Assembly: GCA_030645955.1 (NCBI GenBank)
Contig: JAUSMR010000217.1
Span: 22,951-86,950 of the forward strand
Source of the DNA: Gallionella sp.
GTDB taxonomy: Bacteria > Pseudomonadota > Gammaproteobacteria > Burkholderiales > Gallionellaceae
Reading direction: 5' to 3'
Length of the DNA stretch: 64,000 nt
The notes below the pieces were generated by a model. The model was given only the letters and a program-made list of their open reading frames with translations. It did no database searches and was not told where the DNA came from. The translations under genes were made by a program, and so were the position numbers. Shown one piece after another: positions 1-8,426 of the stretch; the stretch's first letter is position 1; each line of letters starts with the position of its first letter.

Positions 1-19
1 GACATATCCGTCTCCCAGG

Positions 20-439
20 TTATTTTTTAACGGCAAGGAGAAAGGCAAGCACATCGCCTTTTTCCTGCGGTGTGCAGACGCGATCAAGCACATCGTTGCA
101 ATTGCGCTTGAACCATTTCGCTACTTTGCCCGGGTCAGTGAATCGCTCTGCATTGGCAGCCGGAGCAAGCGGTTGTATGACTTTGCCGGTCTTGGCATGT
201 TTGCCCTGCACAGCCGGATTGTCGGTATGGCAGGAAGCGCAGCTCCATTCGTTACCGTGCTTTGCCTTGAAAAAACTTTCCCCGCGCGCGGCCGAAAACC
301 CCTGAAAACCGGGTGCGCCCGCCGCCTCATTCTGAATGGAAGCCAGTATCTCGCTGTGGGTTTCCGCAAAAGCCGGCTGCGCCGCCAATCCGGCAACAGC
401 CACTAGCGCCAAACCTGATGCATGGAATATACGAAACAT
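20..439 (-). CDS. Periplasmic c-type cytochrome, DUF1924 family
   Basis: A 139-residue exported monoheme cytochrome. Residues 1-25 form a signal peptide ending in an Ala-rich stretch (AFA), and a single CASCH heme-binding motif lies at residues 67-71. The start at 439 is preferred over an upstream in-frame Met because AGGAG sits just upstream of it. DUF1924 cytochromes are small electron carriers often encoded beside diheme cytochromes and cytochrome b561. That context would lie beyond the left window edge, so the redox partner cannot be named. Two extra Cys near the C terminus (residues 114 and 122) could form a disulfide. Confidence 0.85.
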   Translation of the reverse strand: MFRIFHASGLALVAVAGLAAQPAFAETHSEILASIQNEAAGAPGFQGFSAARGESFFKAKHGNEWSCASCHTDNPAVQGKHAKTGKVIQPLAPAANAERFTDPGKVAKWFKRNCNDVLDRVCTPQEKGDVLAFLLAVKK

Positions 440-560
440 TTTTGATCTCCTGAATTGAACTACGAGGCGTGCAGGATAGAAGGCCAAGCTTAAGGAATGC
501 TTAAGGGCAAAAGAATATTTGGTGTGAAGCTCCACAATGAGTTGTGGCAGAGGAGAGGGG

Positions 561-605
561 TGGTGCCGCTTATCGGATTCGAACTGATGACCTACCGCTT
601 ACAAG
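561..605. repeat. attL: left direct repeat of the genomic island (3' half of tRNA-Thr)
   Basis: This 45-bp stretch is identical to 8382-8426, which is the 3' half of the intact tRNA-Thr gene from the anticodon loop through CCA. Sequence identity stops abruptly on both sides. The integrase gene begins 165 bp further in. This is the usual footprint of a tyrosine-recombinase island integrated into a tRNA gene. Confidence 0.93.
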
Positions 606-770
606 TCTAAAGGTAGACGTATATTTCGCCGTTGATTGCAATCCACTCGAGACGTGCTTTTTCATATAATCAATATGTTAAGTGGCTTTACACTATATTC
701 TTTGTTGATAGCCATTCTGGTTTTTTGATAGAATATCCCTACATAGCCCCTACACGGAAATTTGACTACC

Positions 771-2111
771 ATGAAAAAGGAAAATTTTACAGCCGACAGA
801 ATTGCCGGATTTCAGTGCGCGCCAGGTAAGCAGCAAACAATCCATTGGGATGGGAAAACGCCGGGGCTGGGCCTGCGCGTTACCGCCGCCGGTGCAAAGT
901 CCTACATATTTGAATCGTCCTTGGGCAGCAACACCATCCGCATGACGATAGGAGATCCGCGCACTTGGAAAATAGCAGACGCGCAAATCGAAGCCCGCCG
1001 CCTTAAGGCGATGACCGATCAAGGCATCGACCCGCGCGAAGTGAAGGCAGCCGCCCTGAAGGCCAAGGAAGCGGAAGCCGCCGCCCTAATAGCCAAGGAA
1101 GCCCGCGAATCGGCAACTGTTGCCGAAGCATGGCAAGACTATATTGCTGAACGTAGCGCAGCAATGAAAGAAGGCAAGCCAGTATGGGGCGAGAAACACA
1201 AAGGGCACCATGCGTATTTTGCACAAGCTGGCGGTGTGAAGCGCACCCGTGGCCGCCGCCCTAACGAACCTGAAACAACACGCCCGGGCGTGCTGGTGCC
1301 TTTGATGTCAATGCGACTTATTGAGCTTGACAAAGATGCTATTGAAGCATGGCTTGAAAAAGAAACAGCGCAAGCTCCAACGACTGCCGCTCAAGCTTTC
1401 CGCGCCCTGCGTGCCTTTATGACATGGTGCGCCAAACAAGACAAATACTGCGATGCCGTTCATTCCAAAGCCTGTTATTCCGATGACGTAAAAAACAAAG
1501 TGCCAACACCACAAGTCAAGGAAAACGACTGCATGAGGCGGGCGCAAATCCGCCCATGGTTTGAAGCAGTACAACGAATCGGCAACCCCGTTATCTCTGC
1601 CTATCTGCAAAGCCTGTTATTAACTGGTGCACGTCGCAACGAACTGGCCGCGTTACGCTGGTGTGATGTAGATTTTCAGTGGAAGAGCCTTACCATACGC
1701 GACAAGGTGGAAGGCGAACGCACCATTCCGCTAACGCCCTATGTGGAACATTTAATTTTCGCCTTGCCGCGTCGCAATGGATTTGTTTTTAGTAGCCCCG
1801 CTGCCGCATCCGGGAGGCTTGAGGAGCCGCGCAATCCACACAATAAGGCATTAGCCGCCGCAGGACTTCCGGCGCTTTCCCTACACGGGTTGCGCCGTTC
1901 CTTTGGAACTTTGTCGGAGTGGGTGGAAGTGCCCGCCGGGATAGTTGCACAGATTATGGGGCACAAGCCCAGCGCGATTGCCGAAAAACACTATATTCAG
2001 CGCGAACTAGACTTGCTGCATATTTGGCACGTCAAAATTGAAGCATGGGTATTGGAGCAGACTGGGATCGAGTTTGTGCCGGTGCAAGCAGGATTGCGCA
2101 TGGTAGCGTAA
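771..2111 (+). CDS. Tyrosine-type site-specific integrase (P4-like)
   Basis: This integrase catalyses insertion and excision of the island at tRNA-Thr. The 446-residue protein has an N-terminal arm-binding domain of the DUF4102 type (about residues 5-85), a central SAM-like DNA-binding region and a C-terminal catalytic domain. Catalytic residues visible are Arg in TGARRNEL, His/Arg in HGLRR, His in MGHK and the nucleophile Tyr in EKHYIQ. ATG at 771 is chosen over an in-frame TTG at 762; neither has a strong ribosome-binding site. It lies beside the left attachment repeat and points into the island. Confidence 0.95.
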   Translation: MKKENFTADRIAGFQCAPGKQQTIHWDGKTPGLGLRVTAAGAKSYIFESSLGSNTIRMTIGDPRTWKIADAQIEARRLKAMTDQGIDPREVKAAALKAKEAEAAALIAKEARESATVAEAWQDYIAERSAAMKEGKPVWGEKHKGHHAYFAQAGGVKRTRGRRPNEPETTRPGVLVPLMSMRLIELDKDAIEAWLEKETAQAPTTAAQAFRALRAFMTWCAKQDKYCDAVHSKACYSDDVKNKVPTPQVKENDCMRRAQIRPWFEAVQRIGNPVISAYLQSLLLTGARRNELAALRWCDVDFQWKSLTIRDKVEGERTIPLTPYVEHLIFALPRRNGFVFSSPAAASGRLEEPRNPHNKALAAAGLPALSLHGLRRSFGTLSEWVEVPAGIVAQIMGHKPSAIAEKHYIQRELDLLHIWHVKIEAWVLEQTGIEFVPVQAGLRMVA

Positions 2112-2208
2112 AGTGTTTGTCACCTCTAGCCCGACGGGGCGAAAGGCCGGACACCTTCACCGGCATGGTGTGGCTTCTATTTTGAGGAGGGATTAGAAGG
2201 AGCAGAAC

Positions 2209-2925
2209 ATGACTACCACGCAGCCTCAGCAAGAACCCGCCCCTTGGACAAGGCAACAAATGCGCGACCATTGGACGCTAACCAAACTACATTATTGGAT
2301 TCCCCTACCGAAGTGGGAAGCAGACCAAGCTATTGACCTCATCGCCGGTGTAGTCCCACATCGGCCATCCACAGTGGCTCTTGAGATGTTGTACGGCGAG
2401 TGCATTCAACTGCCTCCCACAACAGAGAATGAATTTGTCGTGCTGAAGGTAGATACCATTAGAGAAAAACTTAGGATTGCTGCCCACGCTTACGGCAAGG
2501 AGGAGTTAAGCCCGGAAGAATGGCTATCATTTGCGGGGAGTTTGGGCATAGCTCCAAGCTGGCGGCAGCTCGGTATTGAAAGCGGCCTGTTAACTGATGG
2601 TCAACCAGAACCCGCCGCAAAGGTGAAGGCCGTAGAGCGCAGCATCACAAAGCAACAGGTTATCAACGCATTCGATGGTTTGCACTTTAAAGATCGCAAC
2701 GGGTGGAATAACGCCCTGTCTGATGTGCCAAAATGGATTGAAACTTGCCGCATGGTGCCTGGGCGCAAGGGCGATAATTCAATGTCCGCAACATGGAGCC
2801 CTGTGCTAATAGCTGCCGCACTTCTCGACAAAGGTATTTCGATAAGAAAACTGGATGCGGTATTTCTCAAGCTGCCTGAATGGGCTGATGAATGGCGCGA
2901 AAAATCCGCATCAGACCGAGATTAG
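2209..2925 (+). CDS. Island protein of unknown function, 238 aa
   Basis: I do not recognise this protein. It starts after a good ribosome-binding site (AGGAG within a purine-rich leader) 97 bp downstream of the integrase. It is soluble, with no signal peptide or membrane segment, and Trp-rich near the N terminus (residues 13-45). A helical C-terminal part includes WIETCRMVPGRKGDNSMSATW followed by a predicted helix-rich tail. Its position between integrase and the HTH gene suggests an island maintenance or regulatory role, but that is inference only. Confidence 0.75.
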   Translation: MTTTQPQQEPAPWTRQQMRDHWTLTKLHYWIPLPKWEADQAIDLIAGVVPHRPSTVALEMLYGECIQLPPTTENEFVVLKVDTIREKLRIAAHAYGKEELSPEEWLSFAGSLGIAPSWRQLGIESGLLTDGQPEPAAKVKAVERSITKQQVINAFDGLHFKDRNGWNNALSDVPKWIETCRMVPGRKGDNSMSATWSPVLIAAALLDKGISIRKLDAVFLKLPEWADEWREKSASDRD

Positions 2926-3076
2926 ATACCGCCCCACCATACCGGACGCATACCGGACACCTACCCGCGAAGCCGCATAAAGCCAAGCGTTAGTATACCG
3001 CCGCATGAGGAATAAAAGAGCGGTATGAAATAACGATCCATCTTAAACATGCCGAAAGGCAGAAAGGTGGCTCAAC

Positions 3077-3337
3077 ATGGAAACATTCGTTAATCAACCA
3101 ACCGCATTACTCGCACCACCACCCGCGCACAACTCCCAAGCCTTCCCCCCGCTGGAGCATGTCACACGCCCCACCGCCACTACCGAGGAAGCAGCGTACT
3201 ACCTGAACCGCCAGCCACAAACTTTGCGCGCATGGGCTTGCCTTGAAAACGGCCCCATTCGCCCGGTGCGAATCAATGGCCGACTTGCTTGGCCTATTAC
3301 TGAACTCAGGCAACTGTTGTGCGGGGTGGCAAAATGA
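3077..3337 (+). CDS. Small helix-turn-helix protein, AlpA/excisionase-like
   Basis: An 86-residue protein. The region from residue 34 (TTEEAAYYLNRQPQTLRAWA) reads as a MerR/AlpA-type winged helix, followed by a PVRINGRLAWPITELRQLL wing and helix. AlpA-type proteins in P4-like elements act as excisionases or activate the integrase. Here the gene heads a tightly packed module: its stop overlaps the next start (ATGA), so it is probably co-translated with the replication genes. The leader contains GAAAGGTGG before the ATG. Confidence 0.8.
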   Translation: METFVNQPTALLAPPPAHNSQAFPPLEHVTRPTATTEEAAYYLNRQPQTLRAWACLENGPIRPVRINGRLAWPITELRQLLCGVAK

Positions 3338-3672
3338 ACAGCCTAATCCACGATCCAAATGAATTTTTAAATCTTATCTGCAAAGCAACAGGCGTAAGGT
3401 TTATCGGTCCGACTGACCGTGCATGCGTAATCACACGCAGCCCTGCCAATTATGGCCGTATTAGCACTGTCACCATCGAGTGGGAGGGCTCCCCGCCACC
3501 TCTCACCATTTACCACCCATTCGGCGGCATGCCGATTGTAAACAGCAAGCAGCTTAGTGCCCGATGCTGGGTGAATGCCGTTACCCTCATCAACCGCTTT
3601 CTAGACGCACACCCAGCTAATGATGACGGCTCGCCAGTGTGGATTGGTACTCGACATAAGGACAGGCCATGA
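3334..3672 (+). CDS. Island protein of unknown function, 112 aa
   Basis: It overlaps the HTH gene upstream (ATGA) and the PrimPol-like gene downstream (ATGA), so all three should be translated as one unit. There is no signal peptide or membrane segment. I see no family motif. The middle (VTIEWEGSPPPLTIYHPFGGMPIVNSKQLSARCWVN is the recognisable core region, residues about 47-80) looks like a compact beta-rich fold. The coupling suggests a helper in replication initiation, which is inference. Confidence 0.75.
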   Translation: MNSLIHDPNEFLNLICKATGVRFIGPTDRACVITRSPANYGRISTVTIEWEGSPPPLTIYHPFGGMPIVNSKQLSARCWVNAVTLINRFLDAHPANDDGSPVWIGTRHKDRP

Positions 3673-4199
3673 TTTCACAACCAAAACCACTCGCGCCGAT
3701 TTTCGAGAACTTCCCGCCCATCCTGACCGCCCAGCCAAGCTGGGTGATGTGGAGCTATGCCATAAAAGAAGGAAAGTGGACAAAGGTTCCCAAGCAACCC
3801 GGTGGCTATAACGCGAGCTCAACCAACCCAGCTACATGGAGCACTTTTGATAGTGTACGCATCGCCTATCAGCGCGGCGGCTTCGATGGAGTGGGAATCG
3901 CGCTAACTGGGCAGCCGCTTGAAAATGGCTTCTATATCATTGGCCTAGACTTCGATGATTGCTTAACTGGTGGCGTGCTGGATAATGATTCACAAAAAGC
4001 CGTTGAGCAACTAGACACCTACTGGGAAATTAGCCCCAGCAGCGAAGGCATCCGTCTATTTCTACTACACAACAAACCCATTATGGCCTGCAAAATAAAT
4101 GTAGCTGGCAAATCGCGTGAGATTTATTCCAGCGGTCGCTATCTGACCGTGACCGGCCATATCATCGGGCGGGTAAAGGCGGTGCGTCATGTTGCTTGA
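3669..4199 (+). CDS. PrimPol-like primase/polymerase domain protein
   Basis: A 176-residue protein. It has WVMWSYA near residue 25, a run of substrate-like residues (KVPKQPGG), and an acidic catalytic-type motif GLDFDD near residue 97. This is followed by SSSEGIR- and SREIYSSGRYLTVTG-type strands characteristic of archaeo-eukaryotic primase (PrimPol) domains in mobile-element replicases. Replication proteins of this type often fuse the primase to a helicase. Here the two are split: the downstream ATPase starts 11 bp before this stop. It probably primes island replication. Confidence 0.78.
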   Translation: MISQPKPLAPIFENFPPILTAQPSWVMWSYAIKEGKWTKVPKQPGGYNASSTNPATWSTFDSVRIAYQRGGFDGVGIALTGQPLENGFYIIGLDFDDCLTGGVLDNDSQKAVEQLDTYWEISPSSEGIRLFLLHNKPIMACKINVAGKSREIYSSGRYLTVTGHIIGRVKAVRHVA

Positions 4200-5796
4200 A
4201 GCCATCCTTAAAGACTTGCAGCTCACTCACAAGAGCAAGCCCGTTGCATCCGGCAGTGGCTATGGCGTGCAGGAAGCAGGCATGGCCAAGCTTGACCAAT
4301 TAGAGAAGGCGGTGCGTAATCATTATCAGTCTTTCCTTGGTTTTGCGTGGTTCGGTGAAGACAACTGGGTTGATATAGGCGGCGATAAACACGCAAAACG
4401 AGTACGCCTGGACAGTGGCGATAATTCTGATTTTGGAAATGACACGTCAGAGGCTGACTACGCCTTGGCATGCGACTTGTTGCAAGATGGGTTCAATCCG
4501 GGTGACGTTGAGATCATCATGCGCGCCACGCGCTACCGTGCAAAATTCGATGAAATGCGCGGTTCCACTACTTACCTCGCACGCACCCTAAACAACGCAA
4601 TGACAAGCGTAGCGCAGGGCATCAGTACACCGCCCACAGAGCAACCGGCATTTTCCCTTGAGCAAGGGCGCATCCGCATCCCTACAACGCCTCCAGCGCC
4701 GCGTAATTACGTCTGGCAAGGTCGTATAGTTGCCGGTCATGCCTATGCCCTTGGCGGCTTCGGTGGCGTGTCCAAATCGCAGGCCGCTTTGCAGTTGGCA
4801 GCCTCAGTTGCACTTGGTATTCCGTTTGGAGGCGTCACCACGAAAAAAGGCAGTGCGTTGCTCATCTTCGGCGAGGATGATGCCAGCGAAATAACCCGCC
4901 GGATCGGTGCATACGCCGCGCATGAAAATCTATCCGCCAGCCAACGCAGCGAACTGGAAAAAAACATCCGTGCGCTTTGCATGGTCGGGGAAGAAACCCG
5001 GCTGACTGCAACGAGAGGCGGCACACTCGAAAGCACCGCATTTTCAGGTGAAATTATTACCGCCACTGCTGAATTGGTCGAACAAAGTGGCGAGCAAATA
5101 CGCCTGATTGTGCTCGATCATGCCGGATTGTTTCATGGGGGCGATTTCAACGCCCGCGAAGATGTCAGCCTGACCATGCGCATCGTCAATCATATCGCGC
5201 ATGTTACCGGCGCGGCCGTACTCTTGTTGGCGCACAGCCCGAAGGCAGCAGGCGTGTCTGAAACATCGGATGCCTCTGCCATTGCAGGCAGTACAGCATT
5301 TGTCGATCAGACTCGCGGTGCCTTGATCTTGGCAACAATGCGCCCAAAGGAAGCAAAGGCATTGGGTATCCCGGATGACATGCGCCAGCAATACGTTTCA
5401 CTTGCGATTGTGAAGAACAACTATGGCATAACCGGTGAAGTCTCATGGTTCACCCGCACCAGCCCGCCGGGTTGGGAAGTGGGCGTTTTAGTTCCTGTCG
5501 CTTTACATCCACCTGTTAAAAGCGCAACACCTAATGCCGCAGTGGCTGATCGTGTAAAGCAGTTCATCGCTGACCATCCCGGCCAATACTCAAAAACCTC
5601 GTTGAGGGAAAAACGCAGCGGCAAGTCCGGCGAGCTCAAGGCCAGCAAACCCGAGGTGGCGGCAGCAATCGAAGACCTGCTTGCAACGGGTGAGTTGCTC
5701 ACACGCGAACCCACACCAGATGAACGCAAAAAATTTGACTTGTCGCAGCAAGCAAAAGCCGTGCTGGCTGTTTACATCAAAGGTGAACTGAGATGA
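4189..5796 (+). CDS. RepA-like AAA ATPase (AAA_25), putative island replicative helicase
   Basis: A 535-residue protein. The first 150 residues resemble the PriCT-type segment that follows PrimPol domains (for example ALACDLLQDGFNPGDVEIIMR). A RecA-fold ATPase follows, with Walker A GGFGGVSKSQ at residues 189-198 and Walker B IRLIVLDHAG near residue 305. The GGVSKS form is typical of RSF1010 RepA-like hexameric helicases. A C-terminal winged-helix-like part (LREKRSGKSGELKASKPEVAAAIEDLL) could bind the origin. Together with the overlapping PrimPol-like gene it forms a split primase-helicase. Confidence 0.85.
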   Translation: MLLEAILKDLQLTHKSKPVASGSGYGVQEAGMAKLDQLEKAVRNHYQSFLGFAWFGEDNWVDIGGDKHAKRVRLDSGDNSDFGNDTSEADYALACDLLQDGFNPGDVEIIMRATRYRAKFDEMRGSTTYLARTLNNAMTSVAQGISTPPTEQPAFSLEQGRIRIPTTPPAPRNYVWQGRIVAGHAYALGGFGGVSKSQAALQLAASVALGIPFGGVTTKKGSALLIFGEDDASEITRRIGAYAAHENLSASQRSELEKNIRALCMVGEETRLTATRGGTLESTAFSGEIITATAELVEQSGEQIRLIVLDHAGLFHGGDFNAREDVSLTMRIVNHIAHVTGAAVLLLAHSPKAAGVSETSDASAIAGSTAFVDQTRGALILATMRPKEAKALGIPDDMRQQYVSLAIVKNNYGITGEVSWFTRTSPPGWEVGVLVPVALHPPVKSATPNAAVADRVKQFIADHPGQYSKTSLREKRSGKSGELKASKPEVAAAIEDLLATGELLTREPTPDERKKFDLSQQAKAVLAVYIKGELR

Positions 5797-6116
5797 AAAA
5801 TTCAATTCATGCCGCCTTTTTTAAGCCGCCTTTTCAGGGCGGCATGGTCACATCAGGGCGGCTTCTATCCCGCGCCAGCGCTTGCGTTAAGCCGCCTTTT
5901 TCAAGAAGCCCTGAAAATGATGGTAAAAAAGGCTGCTTAAACCCGCATGGATATTGGCTTCACGCCGCTCTGCCAAACACAACGTCCTTACGGACGTATC
6001 CGCCTTTAGGGCGGCATACCGTCCTGACGTTAAGGATAAGAAAGTGTGTAAACCAAAATAATAATTTTGGGGCGGCTAGCTCACATCACCACTGGCATCA
6101 ATGTGGACACCCCTAA
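5793..6116 (+). CDS. Questionable 107-aa reading frame over a repeat-rich region
   Basis: An open frame starts at an ATGA overlap with the helicase stop, which supports translation. However, its sequence is dominated by translations of GC-rich repeats (PPFQGG, KPPFSRS, YPPLGRH) and shows no domain. It may be a short coupled peptide, or simply an open frame over a cis-acting region. I favour the latter. Confidence 0.3.
   Translation: MKNSIHAAFFKPPFQGGMVTSGRLLSRASACVKPPFSRSPENDGKKGCLNPHGYWLHAALPNTTSLRTYPPLGRHTVLTLRIRKCVNQNNNFGAASSHHHWHQCGHP
5811..6015. repeat. Cluster of GCCGCC-T-tract direct and inverted repeats, possible island origin
   Basis: Copies of GCCGCCTTTT(T) occur at about 5811, 5825 and 5891, with a shorter form at 6001. 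Inverted partners (AGGGCGGC) occur at about 5836, 5855 and 6007. Several pairs can form hairpins, for example 5825-5843. A separate perfect hairpin, CGTCC-TTA-CGGACG, lies near 5983. The cluster sits immediately downstream of the replication genes, where iteron-like origins of such elements are commonly found. A regulatory or terminator role is an alternative. Confidence 0.5.
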
Positions 6117-6131
6117 TGCGAAAGGAATGCA

Positions 6132-6458
6132 ATGCGCGCTTATATAGCCGATTGGCAAAATGATCTCAAGGCGCAACGTAAAGTGGCTATACAGCCGCAG
6201 CCGGTGGCCGATCCTGATACACCACTCACGCCGCTGGTGCAGCGGCTGAAAAAATTTATCGACGGCCTGCCCGCAGAGCTGCGCACCCAGCCCCAGTCAC
6301 TGGAATTCTTTCGTCAGGGGTTACGCGGGCGTCAAGGAGGAAAAGCTCATGCCGGTGAGCTTGGCGAATGCCTTCGCAAGGCGGGCTACACGAGGAAGCG
6401 TGGCTGGTCAGTGTCGGAGAATGGCTTTCGTGCGCTCTGGTACCCGCCGCCGTCATAG
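6132..6458 (+). CDS. Island protein with winged-helix-like C terminus, 108 aa
   Basis: A small basic protein preceded by AAAGGA. The C-terminal half (GELGECLRKAGYTRKRGWSVSENGFRALW spans about residues 74-103) has the look of a compact DNA-binding helix-turn-helix with an aromatic-rich end. A similar short arrangement is often seen beside integrated-element replicases. No enzymatic motif is visible. It is the last plus-strand gene before two convergent exported-protein genes, and it could be a regulator of copy number or excision, which is inference. Confidence 0.65.
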   Translation: MRAYIADWQNDLKAQRKVAIQPQPVADPDTPLTPLVQRLKKFIDGLPAELRTQPQSLEFFRQGLRGRQGGKAHAGELGECLRKAGYTRKRGWSVSENGFRALWYPPPS

Positions 6459-6485
6459 TGAAACTGTCAGGAGTCTACCTTTGTT

Positions 6486-6947
6486 TCAACGAAAAATATT
6501 GTGCCCAGGATACCGACGCATCAAGTCTGCCACTTCTACAAGGTACCGCTGATACCCCCCAAATTGCTCGATAAGGCTGTAAATCACAGTTTGGAGTTCT
6601 TTTGACTTGCATCCTCCATATTGGGTCGTCACTTCATCCGCCTCATTAATAGCTAATTGGCGGAGTTTTTCAGGCGTAGCGCCCATTACCTTGGCAGTAT
6701 TTTCTAGGACAGAATTAGATGAGCGCCCACCAATTTGACTAAGGACGAAGTTCGTCTGGTTTAGATATAAGGGGATCGATTCTCCTTTACATTTCCGATT
6801 GAAATAATCGAGTCCTATGGCGAGTTTTACAGTAGCAGCAGAAATTTTTCCGAACTCAAAGCTATCCACCGTCTGGGCATCTCCCGCGTTCGCAATGCTG
6901 CTCACAACAGCCAGCAAAAACACAACCATCAATTTTATTGAGCGCAT
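6486..6947 (-). CDS. Exported island protein of unknown function, 153 aa
   Basis: Residues 1-21 are a signal peptide ending at NAG or ANA. The mature part is about 130 residues, mostly helical, with two Cys (in RKCKGES and YGGCKSKE) that could form a disulfide. There is no lipobox. I do not recognise the family. Its first ten codons closely resemble those of the upstream neighbour at 6978-7385, suggesting that the two export signals share an origin. It is likely periplasmic cargo of the island. Confidence 0.7.
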   Translation of the reverse strand: MRSIKLMVVFLLAVVSSIANAGDAQTVDSFEFGKISAATVKLAIGLDYFNRKCKGESIPLYLNQTNFVLSQIGGRSSNSVLENTAKVMGATPEKLRQLAINEADEVTTQYGGCKSKELQTVIYSLIEQFGGYQRYLVEVADLMRRYPGHNIFR

Positions 6948-6977
6948 CGCATCACCTAGTATCGTAATTTTTACGGA

Positions 6978-7385
6978 TTAATCCAATGAACATTCACCAT
7001 ATTTGCGCGACCATAAACCCGCAGAGGCGCACGCTTCTCCGCAAATTTCCTGCGGCGACTTGGATTCATTATTAGGTGGCATAGCCGAGACATTGCGGCA
7101 TTTTTTTGGGGTTGCCTTATGGCGGCAAGCTGCTGAAACCCGGTTTGCTTGAATTGGGGTCTGCTGCACATTTTTGCTGTTTTCTAAAACACAGTTGCTG
7201 TGCGCTGTTATGTCGTAGCTATATTTTGGGTAAACAGGCACCGACTTATACCCAATAAGATCGTCATGTCTTCCTGCCGCCACTGCGTCCAAAAACTTAT
7301 CGTATTCACCAGCCAAAGCCTGCACAGGCCACGTAAAGCCCAAAGCTAGCAAGAGCACAACAATCAATTTCATTAAGCGCATCAC
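6978..7385 (-). CDS. Exported Cys-rich island protein of unknown function, 135 aa
   Basis: The protein has a signal peptide (residues 1-25, cleavage near ALA-GE) and a short mature part with about seven Cys (SNCVLE, SAACRHKATPKKCRN, EICGEACAS, YGECSLD), suggesting a disulfide-stabilised periplasmic or secreted fold. The gene lies 30 bp upstream of the other exported protein and is probably co-transcribed with it. Either of the first Met residues could be used. The function is unknown; cargo roles such as phage exclusion or surface modification are possible but unsupported. Confidence 0.65.
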   Translation of the reverse strand: MMRLMKLIVVLLLALGFTWPVQALAGEYDKFLDAVAAGRHDDLIGYKSVPVYPKYSYDITAHSNCVLENSKNVQQTPIQANRVSAACRHKATPKKCRNVSAMPPNNESKSPQEICGEACASAGLWSRKYGECSLD

Positions 7386-7601
7386 ATCATCCCTGCGTTG
7401 TATACAACTTCGCCCATCACAAAAGCAGCAACAGAAAAGCTGCCGAAATTTTTAAAGTGTGAAGTCAGTTTACACGGTGTTAGAACAGCCCGCGAGTTGC
7501 GTGTGCAAGGCCAATGGGCACACCCCTTGCGATGAGCATGGGCCCATGGGTGGGGTCAGGTTTACGCGCCGCCTTTAGTACTTAACTTACTAGAGGCAAC
7601 C

Positions 7602-8171
7602 ATGAACCACTCAACCGGGGATGCGTCCTATCAAAGTCTTTCGGATACCGAACTGCTCGGCAAACTTGTCGGAGTCCGGCAAGCCAAAAAACTCTATCAG
7701 GGATCGCTGGCCTCGGTGTTCACCTCCGGGCATGATGCCCCCTTAGTGGCGCGGGAACTGGTTAAGCGCTGGCTGTGCGAGGAAATCAAACAGGGGGACG
7801 CATTAAACTCACCGGCTGCCGTGCGTGACTATCTCAAGCTGCATTTTGCCGGGCGCCAATACGAAAGCTTCGTTGCGCTGTTCCTCGATGCACAGCATCG
7901 CGTGATAGATGCCGAAGAATTGTTCCGGGGCACGTTGTCGCAAACATCGGTCTATCCGCGCGAAGTCGTCAAAGCTGCCCTGCACCACAACGCCGCCGCA
8001 GTCATATTCGCGCACAACCACCCCTCAGGCGTGCCCGAACCTAGCCAGTCGGACCGGATGCTAACAGACGCATTAAAACAGGCCCTAGCGCTGGTAGATG
8101 TTCGCGTGCTGGATCACTTCATCGTTGCGGGGGTGGGGGTGCTGAGCTTCGCTGAAAAGGGGTTGCTGTGA
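7602..8171 (+). CDS. RadC family JAMM/MPN-domain protein (island copy)
   Basis: A 189-residue protein that is nearly all JAB/MPN domain. The metal-site motif HNHPSG followed by SQSD gives His138, His140 and Asp151, and an upstream acidic pair (DAEELFRG) supplies the expected Glu. Chromosomal RadC is normally about 225 residues with an N-terminal HhH region. This short form, lacking the HhH region, is the type found on integrated elements and plasmids. Despite the name, a role in DNA repair is not established for the family. It is the last island gene, 210 bp from the right attachment repeat. Confidence 0.9.
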   Translation: MNHSTGDASYQSLSDTELLGKLVGVRQAKKLYQGSLASVFTSGHDAPLVARELVKRWLCEEIKQGDALNSPAAVRDYLKLHFAGRQYESFVALFLDAQHRVIDAEELFRGTLSQTSVYPREVVKAALHHNAAAVIFAHNHPSGVPEPSQSDRMLTDALKQALALVDVRVLDHFIVAGVGVLSFAEKGLL

Positions 8172-8381
8172 CAGTGAAAGCGCGGGACAGTAGCCTGAGA
8201 GATTTAACCCGCGCAAGCGGGGCGATTTATTTGTGCTTAGTGCAACCTAAAAAACGGCGCGTCAGATTTTGATGTGTTCTGTGAGTAATGCAACACAGCC
8301 TGGAAAATCCTACACCGCCCCTACATGAGCACAAAACCAGTGGGCGAAAAAAAGCCTGCAACGCTGCAAGCCTTATGGTAT
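8172..8381. other. Non-coding right end of the island
   Basis: These 210 bp between the radC-like stop and the right attachment repeat hold no supported gene. A weak GC-rich inverted pair (AACCCGCGCAAGCGGGG) near 8207 could be a hairpin. Accessory integrase arm sites would be expected here but cannot be identified by eye. Confidence 0.4.
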
Positions 8382-8426
8382 TGGTGCCGCTTATCGGATT
8401 CGAACTGATGACCTACCGCTTACAAG
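8382..8426. repeat. attR: right direct repeat of the genomic island
   Basis: Identical over 45 bp to 561-605. It lies within the tRNA-Thr gene and runs from the anticodon loop to the CCA end. The intact tRNA gene is therefore retained at this end of the island. Confidence 0.93.

Noticed and set aside
7602..8171. The RadC-like gene as a chromosomal DNA-repair radC
   Set aside because: It lies inside the att-bounded island and lacks the HhH N terminus. It is better viewed as an element-borne accessory gene.
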